From Parascedosporium putredinis (taxonomy: Eukaryota; Ascomycota; Sordariomycetes; Microascales; Microascaceae): DNA of 64,000 nucleotides. Location: assembly GCA_949357655.1 (NCBI GenBank), contig CASHTG010000021.1, positions 1,240,001 to 1,304,000 on the forward strand, in the 5' to 3' direction. The position numbers and the translations under genes were made by a program. Position 1 is the first letter of the stretch; every line of letters starts with the position of its first letter. Below the pieces are notes generated by a model that ran no database searches, was not told where the DNA came from, and was given only the letters and a program-made list of their open reading frames with translations. Shown here one piece after another: positions 11,801 to 24,347 of this stretch.

Positions 11801-14800
11801 CGGTTATGGGCACGGGTAGGCTCGATGAGCCGCACCAGCAAAGAAGAGACTCCCCCAGACAAGCAATGGCGGAAGGGGGAGCTGAGGTAAAGGCGTTTAA
11901 AAGGGACGGGCTTCACGCTAAAGGAAACGTCAAATGTGAAAGCATCGGAGAAGGCGCAACGGCGGCACAGGGAAGCGGAAAAGGGAACCCGCCCGGCGGA
12001 ACAAGATGCAAGTGGTTTTCGTGCCGCTCACACGTAGCGGACGGAGGCAAGCGCGAACTCGAGGCAACGGCGCGCGACAAGACGACGGCGAAGAAGAGGT
12101 GGATGTAAAGTTAAAAAAAAAAAGAGGATGCACTTTTCCGATCGGAAGTGTATGAAAGAGAGAGATGCGGATGATGTGCTTGTGCCTCTTTCAACTATGA
12201 CGATCCGTCCGGCGGACCTTTACCGGATGAGACCAAGCTTTAAAGTCAGGCAAATGCACTAGGCCGAGGTGAGAATGGAACGAGTCCGATCCGGCTGGAG
12301 TGGGGGAGGGGCGGGGTGTGGTGTGGTGTGGTGTTGATTGTAATGGATGTGGGCGCGCGGTCTGTCTGTAGCCTGAGGAGACGGCAGAAGGGCGAATAAA
12401 TTCCTCTTTCTCTCCGACAAGAGGATGAAGGGAGTGGAAATGGAAAAAGCAAGCGAAGGAGGATGCGTGCGTCGTTGCTAGGCAAAGGTGAACCAGTGAG
12501 GGGAGAGATGAGGATGGAAGCACGTGGGCAAAGGTAATAAGGAGATTGTGGTGAGCAAAACAACAAACTCTCCAATGTGCGATGCGCCTGGGCCTGGGGC
12601 AAAAGGTGGTGGCATAGTCGTTGAGACAGTCTTCGATCTCGTTCACCAAAGGGACCAAAGAGCGGGGAGAGAAATTGGAGATGAGATGTTGGAAAGATTC
12701 TCCTGTTGGGAAGGTGCGCTGCGTCTCAGTGTGCGCGGACAGCACCCAAAAGCGCAAGAACGAGCTTAGGTGCAGGAGGTGGATGATGATCACCAATTCG
12801 TGGCAAGGGATTGGAAGAAGAGGGAAGGAGAAGATACAAGTACACTAAGCAACCTGGAGGATCTATGGATCAATTGATGGGGCCTGGCCTGGCCATTGAG
12901 TAATAATACCTCCGTCCACGGCTTTCTGGCCGGAGTTACAGGGCACAAGGCGGGGGAATCTGGGACCCCCAGTTAGCGTTGCAGTGGCTGGGTTGGCGAA
13001 GTCTCAGAGCCTCAAGGGGGTCCTGATCAACCACTCAGGTCGCCCCGTACTCTTCTCTGCGTGGTACTTGTTACATCAGTCAGTTGCCATCGAAGCCGTA
13101 GGGCGGACTGTGAGGCGACGACCACGCTTGCCACAGGACCAGAAAGAGGAAAAAGATGTCCATCGACATGAGTGGTGGATGGAGTTGAGCGAGGGATGAA
13201 CCGATTGATCCTTGATGGCCGGGGAACAGGGGTGTGTCATTGATGGCAGGACCAGGACCAGGGCCAGTGCTCTCAAGTGTGTCCTCTTTTGCTCTGTGCT
13301 CTGTGCTTCGTGCTTTGTGCCGTGCGCGGGAAATACGGGAAAAGCAAAAGAAACTGATTGCGGCTTGCTCGCCCGCTGGAGGGAGTGCGCGCACCCTGTC
13401 TTTTTTTCTATGTTTCTATTTTTTTTTTTTTTTGGTTTCAAAGCAACTGAATTCAACCTTGAAGATTGCTTTCTCGTTCAAACTAATCCTAATCGGTCTG
13501 AAGACTCTCTAACCCAAACAATCCCGCACATCACCCGCCGGTTTTGTTTGTATTTGCGTACGAAGCACTACTATCTAACCAGCCTTGCCAGCCAAACAAC
13601 AATTCCAACGCTGGAGTCGATCCAATGGATCACTTCTGAACTAGCAAAATGTGACAAGGGCGGAGACGAGACGGACTGCCGCCACATTAGCCCCGCCGCC
13701 TGGAGTCAAGCAAGTCAAGTTGTCGGCCGTAGCGTGGTGTCCATACGCCCTACTAGTACTAGTAGTAATACTACTTGTACTTTGGAGTCCCGGCTTCTTC
13801 AATGACCAGCCAATTTCGACATGGCGCCCCATGCATCCCTGGAGGGATCGAAAGATGGAGCCCAGAACTGTCAAGTCAGATCAGATCCGAAAATCCTTTG
13901 ATCAACTGGAGCGGGTGTGGTCCCGCCCCCTTGCAAGCTCGCAAGCCTCCCAAGCCTCACAAGCCCCTAGAAACAAATGAGTGCCACCAACTGTTGAGCC
14001 AGCAAGATCTGAAGCTACCAGCACGTGACTCTGGCGAACTGGCACCGACGGCAGCTTCTCATTTCAGGTTTCCTCCACGAGCCATGTCATGGACTAGGTA
14101 TCTCCGGCCAGGCATGGATCTTGGTGTCTAGTGCCGGGTTGATTCGTCCGCCGTTGGTCGTCGATCTGCCGAGCCGATACTCCTAAAAACCGTATGGCCT
14201 CTTCTCGGCCATTCTCCCCCAGCACTCCATTCCGGCTCCAGGACGCAATGACGCCTAGATGATGTTCCCCAGCTATTCAAACGAATTTCGTTCAAAAGAG
14301 TCCAGGGTCCCGGGAACCGAGCGAGGCCAAAGGTGAATCCACAGCCTTGCTCTTTCGCATCGGTAGGTGGACGTATGCAGGGGCGAGCGAGAGAAGAAGG
14401 CCAAGGGCGGCTCCAATGGACGAAGCGCGTGTGCTCGGTCCATCCCCCAATATCAAGACGCAACATGACCACCCTCGCTATTCCGCCGAGAACCACCCTT
14501 TCCCCTCCGCCAAGTAATAAAAGCCAAAATCCCCTTTTTTGGAAAGCGAACAGCCTCGCCTAGTCCAATTCGGAGGGGAGAGAGCCTAACGTTGAAGTGC
14601 CGGCGTCTCGTGAGCCCAACGTCCCATCCTTGCCCCTGTGGATCGTCGGTCGTTATTACGGTTGCTGCGTTTCTCGTCTGTGCGGAAAATAAGAGATGCA
14701 GAACTCGCCCAGCCGTCGTCTGTGTGTTATTCTGCGTGTGTATCTCCCCGGTGTGGCTGCGTCGCTCTGCATGTCGTCGCTGCGCGTATCGGATACGCGC

Positions 14801-14935
14801 GGAACTGCGCATAATTTGTGTGTGCAGCTCTTGTATTATTCGTTGTTGCCGCTTTTTGTCCCCCTTCAACCTCGACAGAGAGGCGGCGAGAAATTCGCGG
14901 GCCTCTTACTCTTCCCCTTCTACCTGCAGTCCACC
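11801..14935. other. Gene-free stretch upstream of the F-box gene
   Basis: About 3.1 kb. The part next to 11800 should be the F-box gene promoter. A run of 15 T lies near 13420-13434. Short TAGTA repeats occur near 13749-13775. The longest open frame (minus strand, 12191-12796) has no domain, no plausible codon pattern and a His/Pro/Ser-rich composition, so I do not call it. Confidence 0.4.
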
Positions 14936-15689
14936 TTATTCTTCTCCCTCTTCCTCTTTATCGTCATCCTCACTCCCATCTTCTTCGCAGTCTTCCTCCT
15001 CTTCCACCTCGGGACGTTCCTCTGCCTCGCCAGACCCACTTTCCGCCTGCAGCTGCACGAGTCGCCGGTACAGCTCCTCGCTGAACTCTTCACCGTCCGC
15101 GCCCGCTCGGTAGTACTCTTGGCCCCTCTGCTGATCCGCTCCCCTCTCCGTCGTGCTGCCTTGCCCGGGTGTTTTGGGGGCGCCCACCGTGAACCCAAGG
15201 GTGACGGATGGAACCCGTTGCCCCGCTCCGAGGGTCTCGGTCGCTTCTTCCATCTATCCCCCGGAGCAGGGAGTATAAGCGGCAACACGAGCCTCGACGC
15301 CTCAGTTTCCGCGGCTGCTCTTCATCGTCGTCCGTGGTAGTCGGGCTAACGGGGCTCGGACGGGGCGTTGGAAGGGATGGTGGAGGGGACGTTGGGGGTT
15401 CAGATTGATCATTATGTTGCTGGCCGTGCTCTTGGTCATTCTCGTTATCGTGTTGATGCTCATGCTCGGACTGGAGCTCCCGTTCATGTTGGTGCTCCTG
15501 CTCCTGCTCCTGTTGTTGATTGTGCTCGTGCTCGTGCTCGTGTTCATGTTCATGTTCATGTTCGTACTCTTGGGGCCCAGTGTCTAAAGCCTCCTGGTTC
15601 GGCTCCGGAATTGGGCTGGTTGCCGTTTCTTCTCCCTTCGGTGACCCCGTAGAACTGTCCGCGGCCAAAAAGATGGCGATGCCCTCCAT
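14936..15689 (-). CDS. Tentative acidic protein with a Glu-His dipeptide repeat
   Basis: Two open frames on the minus strand seem to belong together. The first (15689 downward) begins MEGIAIFLAADSSTGSPKGE and contains seven Glu-His dipeptides, then Gln/Glu/His-rich sequence and a Pro-rich patch, ending near a basic PRKLRRRG. The second ends at 14936 and carries FSEELYRRLVQLQAESG followed by an acidic tail ending EEEGEE. Joining them needs a frame change near 15250, either two missing bases or an undetected intron. A basic segment (TRRRRPRLND) continues in frame above the Met at 15689. A further exon-like piece starts at an ATG at 15871 (MARDGERTGLPFNG), so the real start may lie there. The family is unknown. 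The His/Glu repeat could bind metal, which is speculation. Confidence 0.4.
15521..15564 (-). repeat. Glu-His dipeptide-coding hexanucleotide repeat
   Basis: Seven consecutive Glu-His codon pairs read on the minus strand, first as GAACAT units and then as GAGCAC units. The repeat unit stays constant at the protein level while synonymous bases change. This argues that the reading frame is real or was recently real. Confidence 0.75.
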
Positions 15690-18582
15690 ATCGTTCAGAC
15701 GAGGTCGTCGTCTCCTAGTAGAGGTCGATCCGGTATCAATGCTGTGCTTTCTTTTGGGCTTTACTCAACCGTAAATGGATCACGAGCTAGCCTATCCTCA
15801 CATCAAGAATCAAGAGATGGCGGTAGATATCCGTTGAAGGGCAACCCAGTTCGTTCCCCGTCCCGGGCCATGGATGTGCTCCAACTTCTATCTATCTACT
15901 CCCTCGCCCATAGTCCAAGACTTGACGAGCTAGCCTCCGAAAAGCTGCTCTTAGGTCCAAATTTTTACAACGTCCCCAGTCAGAAACCCTTCTGATAGGA
16001 CCAACCATCTCTAATATTTCTGATGGCCAGTCATCTTCCTTCTCGCCATCTATGTAAGAAACTCTCCAGGTCCTCCTCGTGGTATTCCTGAGCTGAGGCC
16101 CGCCACTTGCGGGAGCAGTCGAAGCGAAGGAAAATGAAAATGAGGCACATGTCAAGCTAGCCATCGTCATTTAACCTTTCTCTTGTACATGCATACTTCT
16201 TGACCCGCACTCATAGGTGATCTCGTTCTCAAATGTGCCATACTAGCTCTACCCCGATATTGCGCATGTCTCGTTTATACCTCTTTCACGACTGCCCTCG
16301 CAGAACTGGCTGGAGGAAGCTGGTCAGATTTCGGAGTTTGCGTTACGGGCCACATCCCCACTCATAAGACGACTGGGCCCGAAGTCTCGCTCGCTTATTG
16401 ACCCCATCGTCGTTTTCCTGAGCCGTAGTTTCTTCAGTGGGGGTGGAGTTAGAATGAAGAGGCGTGGTTGCCTCTTCCACGATCCTTCGAGACAAGTGGC
16501 CGGTTTACACAATATATTCATGAGCCGGCTCCGGCATATTGGTGAGGCGATTGACTCGTCGTCTACTTGCTTTCTAGCAAGGGAGTTTTATCTACTGCAT
16601 AAAACCCCCTTGGCTTTGTTTACAAGGCGCACGTCTAATTCGCAAGAGGTTGTCAATATGTTCTCGGTCGAATATGCAAGTGAAGGTATAATCAACAACA
16701 AGCAATTGAATCGAGGAAGAAAATCCAAATCCAATCTCGAGCAGTCAGTCCATAAAGATAAAAAAAGCCACAGGAACTAGTTTTCTGGCTTCATACCAAA
16801 CGCAAGCATACCCCAAGTTCTTCTTATCCCAATGCAAGAAGCAAGCGGATGCCCTTGTCCATCAATATCCTTACTCGCCCGGGACACAACCCACCCGAGG
16901 CGACCAGATCTGGACAGTCCAACTCTCCGCGCCGCCACCCGTGTTCGTCAGCCTGAACAAAGCCAGAAAACACAGCCAATCTACGCCCTCGAATACCAAG
17001 ACCCGCGGAGTGAAGCTTGGTTGGGTAAGTCTTTTTGTCTGTCCCAATCGGCGAGGGTCCCCCGATGACGCCGTTTTCAACGTTCCGCTGGCGGGTGTCT
17101 GCCACTTGGCTCATCTCGCAGGACAGGTGAGTCCAGCTACTGTAGGACGTCAGCTTACTTCCTGCTTTCCCCTTCGCCGAACTAACATTTCCTCCCTCCC
17201 ATATTGAGCCCGACTGGCGGCGGGCCGTGACGTATATTCAACGCATAAGGGTATCATTACAACCTAGAGATCGATGCGCAGTACAAGTCCTGTGTCTGGG
17301 AGCATACAAAAACAATCATTTTTGCTGGCGCGGAGATTCCTCAAAAATGGCACGCAGCCAACCCCGCCAGCTCCCCTAGCCTAAACGTCTTTTGGGATGA
17401 TCAGAAGATGTTGGACACCAAATAGCCTTTTCCTTCACCAGCAACGCAGGTCCTTCCTCGAGTTTAGCAAAAGAGGGTAGCCTGAGCACCGCTTTTCCCA
17501 GGTCTCGTTGCTGAGCCCTGGATCTTGTCGGACTAATGGCATACATCTGTCTGGCTGAGATGAAGAGGGACGAGGCTACAGAGGTATCCTGTCGCGCGTT
17601 TCCATCACTAACGGCCATCTTCCATTAGCTATACGTGGAGGCTGATCTACCTTTGATGACTCCCTCCGTCTCTGAACTAGGCCGGGCCGCAGTGCTGATT
17701 GCCAGGATCTTGAGATGAGGGGCCGAGTCAAAGACACTATTGTCATCACTTGAATCAATCTACATCTCACGCACATTACTGGGAGAAGCGAGCATGAAAG
17801 CGATAGAGAGCTCTACCAGAATACGGACAAGTTAAGTGGGAAGTCCCATGGCACTTGTTCCCAACGCCCAAGCTCAATTCCATCAAAAGGGAACTAGAAA
17901 AAAATTATCCTCTCCTCCCCCATGCACGGGACTTTGCTAATCCTACAAAAAAAGAACTGACGGGAATACCAGGAAAAAGAAGATGAGATGAAAAGAAAAA
18001 CACATAGCGAGGCCCCTGAACTCCTATCCCTCTCCCGTTTCCCTTGACCCGAAAACTCAACGAGGTGCGGCGTCACAATCTCGAGATAAGTGCGCGCGAG
18101 AGGAATGGGCAAAGGGGAAAGGCAGACACCCAAGAGGAGACAGAGCACCAAGGCGCACCTAGCCACGCGATCCCATCCCGTTATTCGAAGCAAATCCCGT
18201 TCCCATCACATTCCCCCTCCTGTTTCTCTGACAACGTGACGGCCCATTGGAGATTCCAACACCCTGCTCGGTCTCGATCTCGCAAGAAACACGACTCCTA
18301 AAACAAAGCCCACTCTTTTAGGGAGCAAACGCACAAACACACGGAACCCATGGCCTGGGCAAACCTATAACCTCGTGTTCTTTGCCCGGGGATACCCACC
18401 ATCACCCGCCTGCATGACCCATGTGAGATGGGCGCGTCATGTTGAGCAGAACAACGGCACCCAGTCACCCAGCGGACCCCCAAAGATAGGTCGCCAGAGG
18501 AGGAGGGCATCAGTGAAAGCAGGAAAAAAATAACATGTACGCATCAACTTGAGCCTCTAGCTCGCGCTTCCGCCGGTCCCCC
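15690..18582. other. Gene-free stretch, slightly lower GC
   Basis: About 2.9 kb. Base composition looks a little more AT-rich than the genic parts. Two minus-strand open frames (17618-17376 and 17114-16824) have protein-like composition but no family I recognise and no splice context, so they are not called. Terminal repeats or transposase motifs are not visible. Confidence 0.35.
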
Positions 18583-19557
18583 TTATACCGCTTGCGCCGC
18601 CTTTGCCTTCTTCTTCTGTTCGACCTTGAGAAGAAGGGCGCGGTTGATGTGTGGCAAAACACCACCGTAGGCGATGGTCGCGCGGATGAGAGTGTCAAGC
18701 TCCTCGTCACCTCGGATGGCGAGCTGGAGATGTCGGGGAGTAATGCGCTTCACCTTGAGGTCCTTGGCGGCGTTCTGTTTGGTAAAAACAACTATTAGTC
18801 AATCATCTCCAAGGGCGGGTGGGATAGAAGCAAGGTTTGCTAGTGGGGAGGACATACGCCAGCGAGTTCGAGAACTTCGGCAGTTAGGTACTCCAGTACG
18901 GCGGTGACATAGACGGCCGCCTTGGCGCCAACGCGCATCTTGTTCTGGGTGTTTTGCTTGAGGAATCGCTTGACACGACCACAGGGAACTGCAACAAACA
19001 TGACTGGTTAGCAAACGAGAGGTTCGACAAGACGAGCAACGTCATATTGCGATGGCGACAAGTGGATGATGCGTGGTGCTGAAGCACAACAAGGCTGCAT
19101 GGGTAGGCACGCGAGTTTGGTGGCGATATCGGGGCTCCTCCATCCTCATGCGCGCACGGCGCTGGCGATGATGTATTCCCATCATCGACGCGTAGTCGAC
19201 AGAAGTGCAACAGCAGGATGTCTCGGGATTCCCCCATCGCCACTCGCGCGTTGATGTTGCTATCACAATTCTGTTGTTGAGTGCCACGCGTCACGGAGGC
19301 CGGTGATCGGCTCGTGGGTGTGACCGAGCTAACTTCAAGCCAGCGCTGGTTTTTGCCGCGAAATAAAATCCAAGGGCAAGGGGGAAAATAAATCGCGTCG
19401 CATCCGGATGCAATAAAGGCGAAGGTAAATGGGTTCGCGATCATCTTACCTGGAGACCAGCCCTCGCCGAGTGGCTCTGTTGCTTCTTGGGGCCCTCAAC
19501 AGAGGTCTTGCCACCAGAGCTCTTTCCGCCCGAAGACTTGCCCTTGCCGCCGGCCAT
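18583..19557 (-). CDS. HTZ1: Histone H2A.Z variant
   Basis: Replaces H2A in nucleosomes near promoters and regulatory DNA; deposited by SWR1-type remodellers in other fungi. Exons on the minus strand are 19557-19451, 18988-18858 and 18774-18583. The protein would be 143 residues. The tail opens MAGGKGKSSGGKSSGGK and leads into the H2A fold (HSARAGLQFP; VKRFLKQNTQNKMRVGAKAA; VYVTAVLEYLTAEVLELAG; ITPRHLQLAIRGDEELD). The LLPHI region of canonical H2A reads VLPHINRALL, and the C-terminus is short and basic (EQKKKAKAAQAV), both diagnostic of H2A.Z. Exon 2 lacks one base: GGG at 18984-18986 should be four G to give FPCGRVKR. By coordinate count exon 1 also seems one base short, in the G/C run near 19490. 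Since this gene is essential or nearly so in most eukaryotes, these are almost certainly sequence errors. Confidence 0.95.
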
Positions 19558-22500
19558 TGTTTACTATTGCTTGGGCGCGAAAATTGAACGGGATTTCCGG
19601 AACTGACGAGGAGAGCAATACTCAAATGGGTATGTTTTGGTGGATGAATGCGCGATGCGATGTGGGAGGGATAAAAAATTCGAATGGTTGGGTTGGGTTG
19701 GGGGTGGGGGTGATGATGATGTTTGGGGTTCGAGCGGCTGGTGATAATTTTTCAACGAGATTTTGAAGGGAAGTTGTTGATGTTTGTCGCGCGTAATGGG
19801 GGAGAGGAAGGGGGGGTGCTTGATTTGTTATGGTCCGAAATCTGCGGGAATCCGGAGCAGCTGGCTAGAGAAAAACGACGCTCTTCCTCAGATTTTTCTT
19901 CTTGGGGGATCCTCCTCCGCTTCCCTCGTCTGCCTGTGCCTGCGCTGCCTTGACAAAACACAACGTCTCTGTTTGATTGTGCTCTTTCCTCCTTCCAACT
20001 GAGGGTAGTCACTGCCCGCCCCCTTCTTCGACTGTTGCCTCTCACGTCTCTTGTAATACACGGCGCTGGTGAACAAGTCAGTGGCCAGGTGGCGCACCTG
20101 GCCAATCAGGGCTCGCCAAGAGCTCCAGACGCCTCAACTTCTCTGTCAGCATCCGTCATGTACCTTTTTGGTCACTATTCGGCTTCGAAACGCATAAATT
20201 CCAGACAGGCCCACTGTTTCTAGACCTCGATTCTACATGGGCCAAGCAGTGCTGAGCCGAAATGGCTGGCTGCCTGGAGGAGAGCAAGAATGCTTATGTT
20301 CTAATACCTCGAAACTTTTGTTGTCTTTCAGAGGCAGCGGCAGGTGGTTGATGTAACGAGATGACGACACACCTGAGGAACCACTCTCGATGTGAAGAGG
20401 GTTTAATACGTGAGGATCGTTCGAATCTCCATAGTAATAAGGGCGGGTGTTACAATTGTATTTTGTCGGTGGGCGGAGCAGGCACATTTCTGTTGGCTTC
20501 TCTGTTTGGTAATCCTACCTAGCATCCTCTTCTCCTCGCTTCATACATACAGTTGCTTTTGTCCTTTGTCTCGTGTCCTAAGGCTTGCTTCCGTCTGCAT
20601 CCTCGATGTGTCGAACGAGAGAAGCTTAGATTGCTCGGCACCGGTTTCTGCACGCAGTGCTCATACTCCAAAGGACGGCCTCATCCGTTTCGGGGATTTG
20701 GAGATTGTACAGCTCTCGGCGACTTATTCAGTAAGTTCGAGGCCGTCGTGACCAGTAAGCCGATCGGTAGTGCCCTTTTCTACTACCCCCTGCCTGTCAG
20801 TGGGACCCGTTCCCTCGGAATTGAGGGAACCAGTCAGGCGAGCCGAAGAGATGGGTTCATCCCGGCCTGCGGGTTTGGCTGATGTGGATGTGTTCAGCGT
20901 TCGGTTCCTCTTCTCTGCACACGGAAACGTCACTGTTCCCAAAGAGCCATTGATCTTTCCTTCTTTGCATCCATGATCTTTCCTTCTTTGGCAGCTACGC
21001 CCTGGTGATGTATGTCGACATGGGAAGGGACCACCTTCTCCCATCCGCACCAGCACCTCCCCTTTACAACTATGTGGGGCTATTGGGCTCAATACTTGCC
21101 CGGGCAGTTGGACTGAGCATTGAGCGTTCCTTGATTGCGACGGCCCCGTTCATCGCCGGTGATTGGTGTCTACGATATTAATCTGACGGATGGAAAGCGA
21201 GTCCGGAGAAGCGCCCAAGCCATGGAGCGGGGAAGGGTGAAGGCAAGGAACCGCGGGATAGGACAAAATAGGGACGAAAAAGGCCTCGGGCGGGGGCATA
21301 GGAAAGGGGCATGCATGGAGGTATTAGAGGAAAGACGTCGGAAAGCTGCTTTTGTTCCACGCCGCATGCCCCATAGATCAGGCTTCTCCCTATCGAGACA
21401 CCGCCCCTGGAAAATGCGGTGTCTTGGAGATGATAGGTCATGGGTCTGGGACCAAGACTGGTTGGCTCGCGATTTCGACAGCCTGATGCTTGGAAGCCAT
21501 GGGAGGCCTGCTTGTCATTAAACAAAAAGAGGGAAAAAAAAAAAAAAAAAGGACTGCTGCTGTCGACTCGGCGTGAGGGGGAAAAAAAGGAAAAAGACAT
21601 TCCCCTATAAGCGTGAGTAGAACCAGAGCGATCGCGGGCAAATGACATCGTGGACCGGTCCATTGGTTCCAATGGGGCTCCGCATCAGTCAAGTTTCCCC
21701 TGGTTCCCGTATCAACCTGCGTCAACCTCAACCAGAACTTGCTCTGAGATGTTGCTGATCACATTGTATAACAGAGGGAGAGCCGATGGTTCTTGTTCAA
21801 TCCTTGCTTGTCGCTTCCGAACGGGGAAACGGAAAAGAGCTGGCGCAAGGAGGCCATGCGCCAAGCGCAAACCCGACATGGACAGGGAGAACCCGCGCGA
21901 AGCCACACACGTTGAACGAAGAGGGAGGAGGGAGTGAGTGCGTGGTGATGCGCAAATGATTGTGGTTCCAATCTCTTTCTGGAACCATCATCTACTTGTC
22001 ATACAGTATTATTTCCCTTTCGAGAATGAGGGTCTTGCCTTTCTTTGTGATCCTCGTGAGCGGGTATGGGTGGTACTTTGTTCAGGCCCCCTAGTCAAGG
22101 CGACGAGCCGCAGCGCGAGCTAAACGGCTGGGATGGGCCCGACGGGAAACAACCCATGCCGTAATAATAGTTGCCAGGCAGGCGCTGTCTCAACCATGGC
22201 CTCCCTTGTACAGTGTTAGACATGGTCGCTATCCGGGATGGCGACAAGGCCCCACACACTCCTTCTTGAGAAAATATTTGTACAACGTATTTATAGATTT
22301 GGAATAGTACTGTACAACCTGATCACGCAGCAACCCAGGATCCCAGGAGAGGGAAAAAAATTGAATCAATGGATCCCTCCTTCTTCCAGCGGTAGTGAGC
22401 ACGATCGGATGTAATCGGTTGCCCATCAATTGATCAGACGATCCCGCCCACCCTCCAGTCGTGGTTGGGGAATAGAGCACAGGTGTGGAGAAGAGGAACT

Positions 22501-24347
22501 TTGAGGTAGAAAGTGGGAGAAGAAGGGGGAAGAAAAAAATGCTCTAGAAGACGGTCGATGGTTGCAATGACGATTAGCTTGGGGCAGGTAAGAGCACGCA
22601 AATTTTCCCACGGTCCCCACAATCACCCACCCACCACAGCAACGCAGCGACCTGGGGCTGGACAGTGCATCAAACTGGGGCGAGGAAGGGGTCTGGTATT
22701 ATCACGAAGCCAAGGGGAACTGCTCTTGTTGCCAGCTTCGCCGCTAGATTCGGCCAAGGGCCGTTCGGCAGGCGGGCCCCCTTACCCCCTCGTCTCCCCC
22801 TTTAGCCTCTTTGATCAATTATTTCCTTTCGTGCTTTGTGCGGCTCCATCAAGAGGATTGGCATGCTTGGAGCGGACCGCGCGCCATGCCATGCTATGAC
22901 GGGGAAGGACGGATGGGCAAAGGAGAATGTGGGAAAAGGGCCAGCCCGCGCCTTTGTTTTCACCCGCTTGTGCTGTGCTGGACATCAAAAACAAAAACAA
23001 CCCAAAAAATTGATCTGGCACCGATGGAGGCAAGTCGGCCTTTTTCCCTCTTGACTGCCCTATTGGATTGAACCTTTCCTTTTGCGATTGATGAGATGCC
23101 ATGGAGACGAGAGCCGAGCTCCTGGGGAGGAGGCGCCGTATTGATCCATAGATTTGATCTATTGCATTCTGCATTGTGTCGTTTAGAAGGCGCTAGAGGG
23201 CCACTCTTGAGACAATGTGTCCCTCCTCCAGTGCTGTGAGAGGATGGAAGTTACAGCGCGTAATTAATAGAATGACAGGGTTGGAGAGAACTGAGAGCAA
23301 ACAGTAAAAAGCAAAGCCCACCATAAAGGCCCGGGTACAAGGGAGAGAAAGAGCACGGAAAGGGAAAGAGAAAGGAGTAGGAGAGAAAGAAAGGAAAAAG
23401 AAAAAGAAAAGAAAAAAGAAACCGAAAGGCAAAGCAACAAGGTTCCGCTTGCTCCAGCACGCAGGGCAAAAATTTGCCTCCAACCAAGCCCCCAATAATT
23501 CCACCCAATTTCAACCGACACGAAAAGGGCCTTTCCTTTCTCTCCAATCTCCTTCAACAACAACCCGCTACGGAAACGCAACTCTTCCCACACCACCCCT
23601 TTTATTCCCTTTGCTGTAACTGGATCCTGCCCTTTTTGACCTTGGGGATCTCGAAACAGAATCCAGCATCGAATCTCGAAAGAGAGCGACAGAGACGGAA
23701 CTCGACAGAGTTATAGCGATAGACAGAGAGAGAGACGGCGCACCACGTTGCCTCTCCGGCACTTGTCCAACTTTTTCTTTTTATAACCTTCATACCTTCT
23801 CTTCCTGCTGCTGACTGTCTTTTATTTTATTTTTTTACTTCATTTTTATTCGCTTCCTTCCAGCGCCCCCTGCCCCCCCCTCCTCGCTTCGCCTTGGGTT
23901 CTCGGGTTCCTTGTCAGCGACCGGCGCAGAACCTTCTTTGTTCCACCCCCAGCTTCCTCCCGTCAACTCAACCTTTTGGCCCCGTCGTCAAAATTTCTTC
24001 AACTCTCCCCAACCCTCTCTCCCTGGCCGGCCTCCGCTTTCAGCGTGAAGAAAAGAAAAGCCGCCACTTTGGATAGCCCACCGCCTCTCGCCTGTCTTTT
24101 CTCGACCCCTTAGCGATTTCGGCAGAGCTGTGTGCGGACAACGCACCCTCTCCTTTTCTTTATTTTTCTTCATCCCTTCCCCTTCGCCCTGGACTCGACG
24201 CTCTATATGCAAGTCGACTGCTGGGCCTTGTGACACCAAATCGCGTCGGCTCCTGTGCGGACCTCATTTCCCCTTCCCCACCAGCGCCTTCTCCTGTTCC
24301 TCCCTCCATCCGAGAAAATCTTGCGATCAACTTCACATTTTTCCACA
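19558..24347. other. Gene-free stretch with the H2A.Z and PIN4-like promoters
   Basis: About 4.8 kb between divergent genes. The H2A.Z promoter lies next to 19557. The last ~600 bases (about 23750-24347) are strongly C/T-rich, as in long fungal 5' leaders, and probably belong to the RRM gene. A 16-base direct repeat (GATCTTTCCTTCTTTG) occurs twice between 20950 and 20990. I see no supportable gene. Confidence 0.4.
21534..21550 (+). repeat. Poly(A) run of 17
   Basis: Seventeen consecutive A, followed shortly by another A-rich stretch. Given the deletion errors seen elsewhere, its true length is uncertain. Confidence 0.8.

Noticed and set aside
12191..12796. Minus-strand open frame of 201 codons
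   Set aside because: Composition is His/Ser/Pro/Phe-rich from pyrimidine-rich DNA. There is no domain, no splice context and no conserved-looking block.
20395..20470. Possible tRNA B-box (GTTCGAATC)
   Set aside because: The flanking bases do not form a T-arm stem, and no A-box or acceptor stem can be found at the right distance.
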